64,000 nt of DNA from Aristolochia californica. Its lineage: Eukaryota; Streptophyta; Magnoliopsida; Piperales; Aristolochiaceae. The stretch covers positions 20,156,157-20,220,156 of the forward strand of contig JARWKL010000016.1 in NCBI GenBank assembly GCA_029961685.1, written 5' to 3'. Shown here one piece after another: positions 33,301 through 46,319 of this stretch. The position numbers and the translations under genes were made by a program. How positions within the stretch are numbered: position 1 is the stretch's first letter; each line of letters starts with the position of its first letter. Under the pieces are notes generated by a model, which saw only the letters and a list, made by a program, of their open reading frames with translations, did no database searches and had not been told where the DNA came from.

Positions 33301-34068
33301 CTTTCAACTATCTGTTTTAGTTTGAAGTGTAGATCCATTGCCTGTTTTCTACTGTGACTGTACTGTGACAACCTTCACAAGAGGGAGAATTTTTTTTGCA
33401 TCTGCACCTTATTTTTGTATCGAAGGAAGTAAACACAGGCTTAACAAAACCTGCACTCTTTCTTATATTATTTTCTTTTGTCAGATCGACCTGGAAGGAA
33501 GGGACCTCCATTAACATGGGCACAGCGTCTGAAAATAGCAGTTGATGTTGCTCGAGGCCTCAACTATCTTCATTTTGACCGGGCAGTTCCTCATGGCAAC
33601 CTGAAAGCAACAAACATCTTATTAGATGGACCTGACCTCAATGCCAGAGTTGCCGATTACTGTCTCCATCGCCTCATGACACAAGCAGGCACAATTGAAC
33701 AGATCCTTGATGCTGGTGTTCTAGGCTACCGAGCACCAGAGTTGGCAGCTGCAAAGAAACCTTCACCTTCATTCAAATCAGATATTTATGCATTTGGGGT
33801 CATATTGTTGGAGCTCATAACAGGTAGATGTGCTGGGGATGTGGTTTCTGGTGATGAAGGTGGGGTTGATTTAACGGACTGGGTGAGACTAAGAGTGGCA
33901 GAAGGGCGTGGATCAGATAGCTTTGATCCGGCCATCACAGCAGAAATGGCGAATCCCTCAACTTTAAAGGGAATGAAGGATGTTTTGGGTATAGCTTTGA
34001 GATGTATACGCCCTGTTTCTGAGAGGCCAGGGATCAAGTCTGTTTATGAGGATCTTTCCTCCATATGA
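30369..34068 (+). CDS. GHR1-like LRR receptor pseudokinase
   Basis: Three exons: 30369-31431, 31661-33214, 33485-34068; 1066 residues, close to Arabidopsis GHR1 (At4g20940). The start is set by the signal peptide MKLLWLSILSLFIVSSMA. Then come the LRR N-cap (DIMALLEFKKGIKQDPTGY), SWNDESIDFNGCPSSWNGI, about 20 leucine-rich repeats, a membrane segment at about residues 636-660, and a kinase-like domain from about 770. The glycine loop reads GRSSHGTS, the HRD site is HGN (VPHGNLKATN) and DFG is DYC, so catalytic residues are missing: a pseudokinase by sequence. GHR1 is known as a plasma-membrane protein needed for stomatal closure (hydrogen peroxide, ABA, CO2 responses, SLAC1 activation). Both introns are phase 1 with clean borders. 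No neighbour is linked in function. Confidence 0.96.
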
Positions 34069-34699
34069 CAGTGAGCTTGTGTTATAGTTTGTCCGCAGTT
34101 TACTGATTTGAAATGTTTTATGCTAGAGGTGTCCATTGTAGTGTTTTTTTTTTTTTTTTTTTTTGAGAAAGAAAAACACGAGTTCTTGTGTCACATTCTT
34201 CCAATTGACAGTTTTCATTCACATTCGATCATTTTTCTTCTCATCATTTGGCGATAGTGTTGTATTGGATGGATATCGGATAGAACTGATAATAGAAGAT
34301 GAAAATCCTTGAATATGAGCAGAAGAAAGCATCGAAAGATAAAAGAATTAGCCAAATTCTTCTACAATAATCCTGCTAGTTCAAGGTGGTTCTTTGATAT
34401 GAAGGTCATGATCAAGTACTCATATTTCCTCACTGTTCTATACATGAATGATCCATCGATCCTGTTTCGGCGTAAAGGAATTTGTCTTCTTCCAAATAGC
34501 CCTGTAAATTTTTACAAGGCAAAAAGAAAATAATTTAAATCTGTTCTTGGCCCAAATAATATTTGAGAAACCTCCGAAAACTTCTGGTCTACCATAACCC
34601 CTGCAGCATGTGAACTCATTTACCAAATGCAGAAAGCCGGAGCCAATTATGGCAAAAAGCACTATTCCTCCATAACAAGCAGATAAAGCCTCCTGAGTT
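34069..34699. other. Convergent 3' spacer between GHR1-like and ERGIC3-like genes
   Basis: Holds both 3' UTRs and a run of about 22 T at 34143-34164. ORFs at 34309-34533 and 34438-34743 are not supported. Confidence 0.5.
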
Positions 34700-37600
34700 T
34701 CACCGCAATCTCCTTCTGCTGGTTGTTTGAGTAAAAGAGTCAAGAAGCCTGTACATCCATCTATCTAGCATGCCTGCCAATGAAGAGGGGATTATAGTTT
34801 AAAAAAACTGCAACATTAATGAAGGTTGGTAGGCGATATCCCAATCATGGATTCCAGAGAGGTGGATTTGCATCAATCCAAATAATCAGCAAATCATGTT
34901 AGCATCACTTCATCACTACAAGCATTTGATCACTAGTTTATTGGTCAATGACTGATCAACACAGGTAATTAATGGACCCAATGACTTCATGAAGTGTAGT
35001 ATTTTGAGAATCTCTGATGCTCAAACATGATTCTGAGGAAAAGAAACGGCTAGAGATACACAGACTTTTTGAGCCAGCAAGGATATAGATAGCCATAAGA
35101 CAATCAGAAACTTTCAAGCTTTAAGGGTATAACTATTTACCTGTCACGGCAAATGTACCTCCAAGCACTGCACAGAGACGAGTGATGAAGTGCACAAAGC
35201 TACGTCGCTCTTCTTTGATTGTCACAGTAATCGGAGAAAGGTCATACAAAAAGTAAACAGCTGTAGAGTGAACAAATGAGGCAATTACTAATAGTCACAG
35301 AAGGGCATGAGTTCAACATAACTGTTGAGAAATCAATCGGTGCAAAAACCTGGCCATGTCCGGTCACTGTCATGCATGGGCGTGAAGTATTCAGTAACTG
35401 AAAATTGATTTGTTGGCAGAACTTCTTTTGATAGATATCTATATTCGGTTGGTACAATCTACAGGACAGAAAAAACAGATTTCTAAATTTAAAGGGAAAA
35501 AAAAGATATAAAATCCCAAGACTACAAAACAACAGAAGCAAATGTAAGAGGCACAATAATGACATGGTCCATGCTTTGTAGTTCTCGTGGATATACACAT
35601 TCATTGTTCACAAAAACTCAAGATGGCCAAAGGAATTCCCAGAGAAGAAACCAGTTTACTTATCTCAGGCTGAGAACATCCCCAGCTTCTCTTTTTTTCT
35701 TTCGAAAAAAAAATCCTGTGAGGTGGGTCACTCAGTCCATCAGATAATAATGACCTTTTTTTTTTTTTTTTTTTGAGGGGGGGGGGGGGGGAGGTGGGGG
35801 CCACAAGTTGCTGAATCTATAAGTCAGGGGTTGAAGATGGAAATTATTCTAAGTTTAGAAGTCCTCAATAGACTATTTGTTTACAAAATCTACCCAAAAG
35901 GCCTCCGTAGGTCAAACTTCACAACTGTCAAGATCAACCTCTGTAACATAGAGAAGGGGATGAAAGGGGGAGGGCACCTCCTTTTCTAGTCAGAGAAAGA
36001 GTTCTCATCCGCGTATGTAAGAACTTTTTTTATGTTTGCACAAAAAAACATTTCTCATTCTCAATAAACATGGATTTCTCCAAATAAAATTCATAGAACT
36101 TATATAATACATGGATTTAAAAAATCCAATCCCACTAACCCCCATTAGTTTCTTGCATATCTCTAGAAGCCTCAAATTTACAGTCCATCAGTTCTCTAGT
36201 GTTGATAGTTTTTGCTTCTCACCTTGATGTAATACTTGAATGTTCCACTAGCTTCATGCAGAATTCGAGCCGTTCCATCCAGTGGATTATGAATTCCTGG
36301 GTACTTAGGCCCAAATGATAAATCATGGATTATGTGACTTACATTCACATGGATTGCTCCTTCAAAAATCTGTTGAAAGAAAAGAAAACCTCAGTGGGCA
36401 CTTTTAAATTACATCCAATACTATGAATAAGGCTGCACTTTTTAGGTATAAGAGTGAACAAGGCTGCGTTTTTTTAGGTATTAGAGTGAGTAAGGCTGTG
36501 TTGTTTTAGTTATAAGAGTAGCCAAAGGACTACAAATGCCCAAATACTGGCCAAACAGCTTCTTCCAGGCTGGTTAGTGCACTTGAAATCTTGCTTGACT
36601 TTAAAGAGAAAAGACACCAAAATAACTAACCTGTTGTGCTACAAAAATATTTAAACCGTGAACAGAAATATGGAAGTTCCCTGCCACCCTTTGAACGTCT
36701 AACACCCCAAAGACCTACATGAATCAAAAAGTAAGGTTAGAGAAAACAAAAACTAAGGACCACAATGTATCTCAGACACACTAGTGAAGACATTTCCATC
36801 TTTGAGACTCAAATGGAAAAGAAATTGAAAGGAAAAATATAAAAGAATATGGAGATTCAAATAAAGGATCTTCCTAGTGCACTGTCCCAAAAGTTGTTTT
36901 GACATACCCGGCATCCTTCTCCATTTGCCATAGCTTGCTTTACTTCCTTGATTTTATTTTCAGCATCTTCAGCAAAACTATGTGAATGGGTCTTTTCAGA
37001 GGAATCTTCATGGTGAGTTTCACTGTCATCTATTTGAAAGATTTTCAGGATATTAGTGCGTACTAAACAACATCCACATCAAGCATCACAACTACAAGGT
37101 CCTCATACCATAGCCAGAAGCATCCATGTGTCAGCCTAATCTATTTTTTGTATAAAAATGAGTTTATGTCCAGCAGAAAACTGGGTGTGTGTTTTTCTAT
37201 TCTATCTTTTTGAGCTGCAGAGAACTGGATGAAATATAGCATTACTTAAAAAATAGTTCTTCCATGGCAAATAGATTTCTGAGAATTTTCATGTTGATCT
37301 TCTCATACAATGGTCCACCAGTATATTTTCATTCAACATCTCTTGGATTAAGCTAAAGCTTTCACTCACTGAGAGAGTAGATCACTTGACTACTGCTTAC
37401 AGATCCAGAGTACATAAGCTTCAGGCAGCATAGTTTATTTTTCAAAATACATATTCCGATGTTTGAAAACTGAACTATGCACATGTTTGTTCAATAATGA
37501 CGGGCTTGGGTGGACCACTGAACTAGGTCACAAGAACCTCAACATTTGGAGGAGTTCCCACAGGCAATTACCCAAAAAAAACCTGTGCCCTGGATGATCA

Positions 37601-40600
37601 TGCCACCTAGTTACCCTTAGACAAGTGGACTGTGCAAAAAGTGCTTGTAATACAATCCCTAGTATATGCCATTGGTCACTTGAAACATCTATAAACATTA
37701 GTTTTAAACGTAGCAAGAAAAGATTATCAAAATTTCAAATCCTCAAGAACATATATACCGGAATTCATGTATCACATAATATCAAGTACAAGGAGAATGC
37801 TTCAATTTCAGTGTAGTTTACAGTGATGTGAGATTTGCAGACACGGCTAAGAGGACCTAAAGCAGCAGATAACAGTTTAGTTGATTAACATAAGTCAGTT
37901 GTCGAAGGACAGTACCATGAGCTGCATGTTCTTTTTCTACAAGATCAGTCAAATACTCTGTTCCAATAATGTAACCATCTTTACTCAAGCGCATCTGCAC
38001 AAAGAACGTGTCAAGTTTCAGAAATATCATACATGAGAACAGTAGTATTCCTTGCCATGAGCTTCGCTCCAGCAGAAAGTAAATGACTATGTAAAAGTAA
38101 AATCTAACAAATGAAAGGCAACACCCACATTGCACAATTTTAAGTATAATTTATTCTTCAGAGCCACATCCAAACTATGTTGGGATCAGCTACATGAGTA
38201 AGTTTTATCATTGCTACTCCACTGTTAGGCCACCTTTCTTCAAATCTAGCCTCCCATTTCATTCTCCACCTTATCTCCATTAGCTAGTTTATCAACAAAT
38301 ATCAAGAAAATTTTTCTTATGGGTGCACCAGTATGTCAAGGAAGTCTTAAGTGCATGTTTGTTGGTGTGCTCTAAACCAGTCAGTTTTGAAATATCCTCA
38401 TGAGTTTAAGATAGAAAATGTGCCATCACAAGTGCTTCATTTTGAAAATGCACCATGAGCATAGTAACATGCACAAGCATACTAAAGCCCACCCAAGAAA
38501 AAAGTAGCATACCACAAGGATAGAAAATGCGACACTAGAAAAAATGTACCACTTGAAAAAAAAAAAGCATTCCTACGGAAAAATTATGTCATTAGGATAA
38601 AATACAGATTACACCATAGTGGTACGTTTTTTCTCTAGAAATGCATTTTTTTCAAAGTAGTGCATTTTTCTCTAGTACAACACTTTCCACTACAGTAACA
38701 CATTTTCTATCCTTGTGGCATGTTGCTAAACTCTTGCACAATAATTATTCTAGTATTGCATTTTTTCTACCTTAGTAGCACATTTTTAAATGCATTCCTT
38801 GAAATAATGCATTTTTTATCCCAGTGAGTCACAATAGCATTTTAAAACATTCATCACCACACACATGTAGGTGTGACATGGCATACTTCCCATGCATGAT
38901 GGGGGACCCTCATTTCCAGATAGGCAGAAATCAACCCTCCTAAAGGAGGAAGAGAGAAGGGCATCACAACTTCAAAACTTCTGCAACCCAGGCTGCAGAG
39001 TGTAACAATAAAAGTTTAACATAAACTGAGCAAAACAAAACATTTCAATACACATTTGAGTCACTAGGACAAGAAATGCACAATTGTGAGTGATACATCT
39101 TGAAAATGCACCACTAGCTCAAAAAATGTACTACAAGTTTAGAAAAAACACGACCACCTATCAGCTCGTTTAATCATACTTTTAAGTTAGTATCCTTTTT
39201 TTTTCTCAGTTTGGGGTGTTTTGTACTTTCCTTGTGTTTGCCACTGTTTAATTCGAATAGTGTCCACTATCAATTCAGGGGTGAATATTGTCGCAAACTG
39301 CTTTTGCAGCTACTGTTGGGGCTTCTGTGGAAGTAAAGAAATAATAAGGTTTTAATGGTTGACAACTGTCTATGGATAGAGTAGTTGAGCGTATTATTTC
39401 ATTTTTTAATAACGACAAGAAATAAGGAATCCATTGAAGAAGCTCCCTAAGGAGTGAGGAGTACAAGACAATGGCAACAACCATACAAAACAAAAAGCTA
39501 AAAAGGGTCAAAGGGGAAGAAAAGACCCCAGAGTAAAATGCTGCCTAGTTGAGCTTATTATTTATTACATACATTTTTGGGTGAGTACGTTTTCAGGAGT
39601 TCATCATAAGTACTATTGTGCAAATGCACTGGAATGGCATTGTGGCTTCCTCTAATATACTCGACCTCCCACTTTTGTTTCATGGATTCCCCCTCTTGAA
39701 GGGTAGTAGAAATTGAACTTTGATGGGAGTTCAAGAGGAAATCCAAGATCCATCAAAGGTGGGAGTGTTATTAGGGACTGTTCTGGCTAGGTCCTCCAGG
39801 TATGCTTTGCACCATTGGGTTGTTGAGATTCAACTGAGGTAGAATTCCGGGCTCTTTTGTTTGGAGTGAAGGTTCTCTGTGGTAAATTTTCAGGCCCTTG
39901 GGTGATTGAGGGTATTCTTCAATAAAGGTTTCTTGATTCCATTCTGGAAAACCCTATCCCTGGTGGCTCCATCACGTTTTTTTATGAAATTGTGAGTTGG
40001 AGTAGGGAGATACAGATTATGTGGGTTCATTCACCTCTTAGAGCTAATTCCATAGCTGATTTGTTGGCTCATCATGACATGGATCTCCTGGCTTCTCTTG
40101 TTGATGACGCTTTGCCTTTTGATGTCCATTGGTTTTACTTTTTTTTTATTATTATTATTGCAGTGAAAGTGGCTTTCCCATTTGCATCTTGTAAATTCTT
40201 TCTCTTAATATAGTTCTCACCATTCTAAAAAAAAAAAGAAAAAAGAAAATACACCACAAGGATAGAAAATGCAACATTGGAGGAAAAAACCACTAGAAAA
40301 ACTTGTGTCATTAGAAAAAAATCACAAGGATAAAATACACATTTATCCTAGTGGTACAGTTTTATCCTAAAGGTGTGTTTTTCTTCGTAGTTGTGCTTTT
40401 TTTTTCTAGTATTGCATTTTCAATGCTAGTAGCAGATCTTCTCAAAAAAGAAATTTGAATAATGTTCAGCACATATTACAAAGGAAAAGTAAAAGAAAGT
40501 AGTGAAGGCAGTCGTACATAAAATAGTTCAAGTCTTCATCTTAATGGACTTTGACAACTTATCAACTTCTTCTTCGGGGATCAAGTGGTTCAAGATATTA

Positions 40601-43578
40601 AGTTTAAATTGTGTCCCTTAGCTGATAAGTCAATGGATCACATCTTCGTGATCTATCCATTTGCCTTTGTTGTGGTGACTGCCCCAACTGCAAGGATGGG
40701 TTTATTGTTCCTAACTCTTTCCCAGACTTACTTTTACAAATTGTTGGTAGACCACTATCTAAACATGGGAAAGAGTTATGGTCGACATATTTTTATGCAT
40801 TCACTTGGGCATTGCGGGATAGGGATGGCAGCAGGGAACATGACCCAACCCACCCTGCCCCACCTGAGGCAGGGATGGGTTTTAAAACCTACCCAGTGGG
40901 GTGGGGACAGGTCTCGTTGTAAAAAACCTGTCATGGGTGGGTTCAAGGACGGAATGAACCCCCAAAACTGACCCAATCTGGTAAATATGCATATTTTAAG
41001 TTTATAATATACCCTCCTATACTATGATATTACATGAAACTTTTTTACATTTAGAATGGGAAGGAGCGGGGATCTAGCAGATTTTGTGGGGACCAAGCTA
41101 GGACAGGATTGAATTTTCAACCCCTTCTCACAGGGACGGGGTGGATCGCAGGGTGGGGTAGGGTTTGGACATGTTGCATCCCCACTGTGGGAGGAACAAA
41201 AAGGCAGACATTTGAGAACCACTCTGTTCTGTGAGAGGGGTTATTAAACACATGATACATGATACCCATTTTTAGCTTAGTAAATATTCCTCTTTACATA
41301 ACTAAAAAAGAAAAAATCCTCATTCCAACTGTTTACTGGCACTATTGTTTGAACTCATTGGCGAGAGAGGGTTGTTTTTGTGGGTTCCAGCGCTAGAGTA
41401 TCCTTTGAGATTGTCTATGAAGGATCTTAAGGGTGTATTCTGTGCCTTTTGAGATTTGTGACTATGTTGAGACAACTCCGGGCATGGCTTTGTGGGTCAA
41501 AGATTTACAAGCAAAATTATGATTTGCCGCAGGTAATTAAGGGAGACTTAGCAATAAAAATTGGATGGTTCTTGTCAAGGGGCAGACTTCCTTGGAGATT
41601 CTGGCACATTCATGATGAAATCTCTTAGTTAGTCAAGATTTTAAGTTCTCGTACTTAAAGAAGTGCAAATGGTCTAGAAAATAATCTTGCAAGAATGGGT
41701 GTTTCTCTTAATTATCCTATTGATTTTGGCTTATTACGTTTTTGGTTTTGCAGCTACTTTTTTCTTGTTGGTTTGAAGTTTCTAAGCTTCTTAGTTTTCT
41801 TTTTCTGATTGGCCTGTTGTGTGAGACCTTCATGTAATTATTGTATTTTGTACTCTTTCCCTTCCTCTCTTTGATGAAACTTTCAATATTTTCAAAAAAA
41901 AAAAAAAAAAACCTGAATGGGGCTAAATTTTTTACCATGAACTAAATTTCAGGACTAGCAATACTGATATAAATGAAAAGTGTATCTTTGATATGAAAAG
42001 AGAGAGAACCAATAGCTGCCAAGATTGTTCATATGATTTTTATCACCAGAAAACGTGATGCACTAAGCAAGGACTGCACGTGAATGCAACCATCATTTAC
42101 TAAAGTTAGTATCCTTTCCTTTGTTGCTTCTTCCAAAAGAGAAAGGAAGGGAGGAAAAGGAACAGCCAAAATTATATGATTACTTTTTCTAAAAGAAAAG
42201 GCAAAGCTATGATAATTGTCTGCTTTGTTCAGAAAGAGTTCAAATTTGACTCCTGTGATTGTCACTCTTTTTCCATGTTAGAAAATCCCAATTCATTTTT
42301 TTTCTTTTGGAATACCCAGCCCTCATAAAGCATGAGTTCTCTGACTAGAAAGATTTCACATTATGCCAAGCTAATAAATTTCACTCTGAGAAACTATTTC
42401 TTGCTTACTTAAGTTGATACACTACTGAACACCACAAAGCATTACTAAGAGCAAGGTGCCTGAGACTAAAATAGTATGCTACACCTATATTTGTAAACTG
42501 CAGGCCGAACAAGAATCTTATTTTGTTTTTTCAAATGGAGAACCAGGATTCTTACTTTCCATATGTTTGTGTCCAGATCCACCTCGTGTTTCCCAGACAT
42601 ATCGATGGCATCTACACTTACAACTGCAAAGCATGCACAAAGTTATTCCCTGAAAATATTTCACAAGGCACAGGCAAATGAATATTTAGATATACAGAAT
42701 GAAAAGCATGGAATTCAGAAACCATGAAATGCTTACCTTCACATGGTAACGAAGGAAATGTCATATTTATATGGATTGGAAGGGTTTCCCCACGCTTGAG
42801 ATCTACAGACATCTATGCAAGATACATATGAATATGGTAAGTGATGAAAATAATTGACAAGGTTCTAGGTACCCACCCTCACTGAGGTACAGCCAATCTA
42901 AGCAAATGAGAAAATCATGATACAAGAAAATGATACTAGAAAAATAGAGAGAAGAGAAAGAAAGAGAGAGAGTAACCTGATGTACTGTATATGTTGTCAG
43001 ATAATACTGGAGCTCATGCACAAACAAAGTGGCCATAATGGCTAGACCAATTATAGACACTACACAAACAGAGAAACACCAAAATTATTTCAAATCATTT
43101 TGTTAAAAAGAGCATAAAAATAACATATTAGCAAGGAACAATCAATTATTTTGGGGAATCAAAGACCAAAAAAAATTGAATATTGTGCCAAAGCATTCAT
43201 TGAATTTAGCTTTGAAAGTAATTTATGTTAACAACAAGTATTCATATTATCAAGCAAATTATAAGTAACCTTAATTATAATAAGATTTAATAAGATGCAA
43301 TAAGAAAAAAACAGAATAGAGTATGTTCTACCTATGGCTGTAAAAATGTACAGCTGATTTTCTCCTTGAATGCATGTGAAAAGAGATGAAAATTGGGATA
43401 CAGATGACTCAATTTCCCCTCTAATGACTCAGCAGTTTCTTATAAACTTCCTTATCAATTCATAGAACGAAAGCAACAAGCGCTTACCAACTGCTCCAGA
43501 CTGAGTCTTTTGCAACAAGTGCTCTTCTGCACGAGGAAATGCATCAAAATTCTTCAACATTTGTAGTTTCACACCCAT
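34700..43578 (-). CDS. ERGIC3/Erv46-like ER-Golgi cargo receptor
   Basis: Eleven coding exons on the minus strand: 43578-43488, 43059-42977, 42812-42737, 42623-42556, 37994-37916, 37029-36908, 36714-36631, 36369-36223, 35458-35350, 35260-35141, 34773-34700; 1053 nt, 350 residues, all phases consistent. Cytosolic start MGVKLQMLKNFDAFPRAEEH, first membrane helix about residues 32-51, then a large lumenal domain with INMTFPSLPCE, VSVDAIDMSGKHEVDL, GEGCRVFGVLDVQRVAGNFH, VSHIIHDLSFGPKYPG. YFLYDLSPITVTIKEERRSF leads to the second helix (FITRLCAVLGGTFAVTG) and a short tail ending RRRLR. These are ERGIC_N plus COPIIcoated_ERV features; proteins of this family cycle between ER and Golgi in COPII/COPI vesicles. 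There is no thioredoxin domain, which separates it from PDI5-3/5-4. The intron 37995-42555 is unusually long. Confidence 0.93.
38470..38830. repeat. Foldback (inverted repeat) element in ERGIC3-like intron
   Basis: ACCACAAGGATAGAAAATG near 38511 is mirrored by CATTTTCTATCCTTGTGGCA near 38708, with further matching segments (CTAGAAAAAATGTACCAC versus GTGGTACGTTTTTTCTCTAG) in between. A related copy occurs at about 40247-40440. Similar phrases recur at 39070-39150. AT-rich, non-coding. Confidence 0.6.
39992..40253 (+). mobile_element. LINE 3' end remnant (RNase H tail and poly-A)
   Basis: The frame from 39992 has WVHSPLRANSIADLLAHHD and ends ALPFDVHWF, typical of the C-terminal RNase H region of plant L1-type LINEs. 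It is followed by an A-rich tail at 40228-40253. It is truncated at the 5' side and lies antisense to the host gene, within its 4.6-kb intron. Coding relics may begin earlier (about 39780). Confidence 0.55.
40247..40440. repeat. Foldback element, second copy
   Basis: CACCACAAGGATAGAAAATGCAAC on the left and GTTGTGC...CTAGTATTGCATTTTC on the right form imperfect inverted arms, related to 38470-38830. Confidence 0.5.
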
Positions 43579-44597
43579 TTCTGCTTCAAACTTGAGGGAA
43601 TCGTTGCAGTTAGAGATAACAAAAAAAAAATGACAGATAGTTATAAAGCAGCATAGATCGCATACCAACAACAAACAAAGTAATACCTACAATTTTTAAT
43701 ACCGATACCAAACATTTTTAATAAAGCAGACAAGTTGACAGTAAATACTGAATTGAACATAATATTTATAAAATTTCCCGAACCCTACTACTCTCTGGGA
43801 ACCCTCATTGAATCATAACAACTTACTTTGACTTTGACTCTTTTTCTGGTAGTATTTATTTAAAACTACATTGGAGCCCAATGGATATAAGCAATAAGAC
43901 AAGATAAAAAGAAGAAGAAAAAAAAACCCTTCAACCAATAAGTTTCAAAACTTGACTTAAAGAATGGAAACATAACGAAGTAAGGATATAGCCAACAGGC
44001 CAGATTAATGTGGAGGCTCATCCAATTCATGTCTAAAACCCACAACGCCACCCCAATGGGCTGGAAACACGATGCTATGAAGAGCAACAAAGCCGTGTCT
44101 TCTCAAAGTTCTGAGCAAACGGTTCCCAGACACCTCTAAGAAAAATGACTAACTTACTCAACATCTCCATCTCTTCCAGTCCAAAACACGTGGCCATCAG
44201 ACTCAAAGATCAAAAGTGCCACATTCCAATCCGAAAATCAAAACTTTTAGCGTTACAACTGTAGATGTACCGGTTAGCTAAACATATCCAAAAACATCCA
44301 AAGAGAAAAATAACGTTAACATTTAAACCTTTTTTTTTATCTTTTTCCTTTTCGGGCCAGAACAATCAAATGTCTTCACTATACGATTCAAAACAAAGAC
44401 TAAAATCGTGTACCCATAAAATAACTCAATCATGTGAAAAAAAAAAAAAATTACTCAGTGATTTGTAATTGCAGAAGAAACTAAAACAAGATCGTCGGCC
44501 TTCCTACCATCCATAACCAAACCAGAAAAACAGAAATTGAAATCACCTAAGCGAACGACCTAAGATGCCTGGTGCGAACAACCAACAAAGGGATTAC

Positions 44598-44850
44598 CTG
44601 AAACCAGCTCGCTCACCGTTCGAAAAATTCGTCGCTGCCAGAACCACCGGCGCGCGCGCGAGAGAGAGAGAAGAATAAACGGGCGTTCTTTGATGCACGA
44701 ACGCGTTTCGAGAGTAGATGATTTATCGTGGGCCCGCTACCATTGAAGTCGAGGTTCATCGGCTTAAATCCAATGGTCATCAGCACAGGCGTTACGAGTA
44801 ACAACTGATATATCTCAGATTTTGAAGAAGACATTACCCGCTTCATATAT
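44598..44850 (-). promoter_or_regulatory. Probable non-coding first exon and promoter of ERGIC3-like gene
   Basis: A GTAATC donor at about 44597 in minus orientation follows a GC-rich leader containing (CG)n and (GA)n runs at 44649-44671. This could splice to the coding exon starting near 43578, making the first exon untranslated. It is inferred from position and composition only. Confidence 0.4.
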
Positions 44851-46319
44851 GTACACTGTGTAGCATGTAATAGACCTTTTGTGCACTATAATATAGTGTG
44901 TGGAAATAAAAACTAGGTCAAAAGTTTTAATTCTATTAATTTATTTAATAATATAAAAGCATAAGTCTGCGAATTTTTATATTAAAGAATGTAAAATATA
45001 AAAGCATAAGTGTGCGAATTAAAACTTTTGAACCTTCTAAAAGTTGGCAATAAGTTGCTACGTTGCTACCCACTTTGTTGACCGCACGTTCAAATTGGAG
45101 AGGCTCAACCTATCTTTTCCATAAAAGTCAGTATCAGAAACGGACTGGAGATCACAGGTTACAAACGGTAGACCACTATAGCTTTCCAAATTCTAAGCAC
45201 TTCTTATCCTGAAAACCCTTATAAAGGCAATACAATTTAACATAATACATTCGAGCGTTACCTATACACCACATACTGTATTGAACCAGGGCAGCCATAC
45301 TGTTAAGCCAATTCCTGTCTAGTAACTCACTCCGTTGTTTTTAAAGTAAATCACTCTCAATTTGTATGGCCCTCTTCGGTTGGTGAAATTGAGAACGTGA
45401 GGAGCATATAATAAGAAGTGAAACTTGTACCTGAAGATTTTATTCTAATTTCATTCAAAGTAACAGGGCCCTCCTGCCGTGTGTTCATGATCTTAGGTCC
45501 CCATTATGGAGACCAACATCAGATTAATGTCTCAAAAACCAACCCCAATTCAGGCTTACTCAATGAGAAAAAAGCAGAGAAGAAAAAATATTGAAATTTC
45601 GTTTCGTATAAAGAGAAAAACGTTATATCACATTCTTTCCAATATATTTACTCTTTTTCACGATCCATTGCCTCGTACAAATTTTAGATGATGGCATTCC
45701 TTCTATAAAAATAATTAGCAAACAACCATTTCCCCCATTTGAGCATTTCGTGGTGCAAAGAAATGGCATTCTTAAGACACGAATCCACTCACTTTTGCAT
45801 TGGTTGCTGTTTATGATTGCACGGCTGGAAAGATTTTCAACAACGTAGTTACGTCAGCTTTTTTACTTAGTCCAGCCAACAACCTGCTCTTCTGCTGTCT
45901 CCAGAATGGACTGATCAGACAAAAAGAAACACAAACCACTTTTAGATCATAAAAAGGCTGAGTAAGTTGATGCAATAATTAACTCAGTCGTATTATAAAA
46001 TATGTTTGAGGACCACAAAGTACACTAACTATCACCTCCAAGGCAATACAACAGTTTTAACTTGTTTTAGAAACAAGAATGACGTAAAAATCGATGTATT
46101 GTGCTAACTTAAAAGGGAGAAAAAATTATTCTACTTTAGAGTTTGAGCAGTAAAAAGCTAAAAAAACAATTGAGTGTCTATTATCATATCTCGATATGTT
46201 TCTAAGAAAGAAGTGAAAAAATGCAGGTTTCATGTCAGCAATTAGCAGAATAAAACAGCATGGAGGCATGTTTTATTACCTGAAAGTATCAGCAGAACTA
46301 CCTAAGCATTGCAAAGCAT
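44851..46319. other. Intergenic DNA between ERGIC3-like and RING-CH genes
   Basis: AT-rich with no recognised gene. A short direct repeat (ATATAAAAGCATAAGT with TGCGAATT) occurs at about 44952 and 44997. The last few hundred bases include the 3' UTR of the RING-CH gene. Confidence 0.5.

Noticed and set aside
34700..43578. PDI5-3/5-4-type protein disulfide isomerase
   Set aside because: Several motifs are shared with that family, but the assembled 350-residue protein has no thioredoxin domain or CxxC active site.
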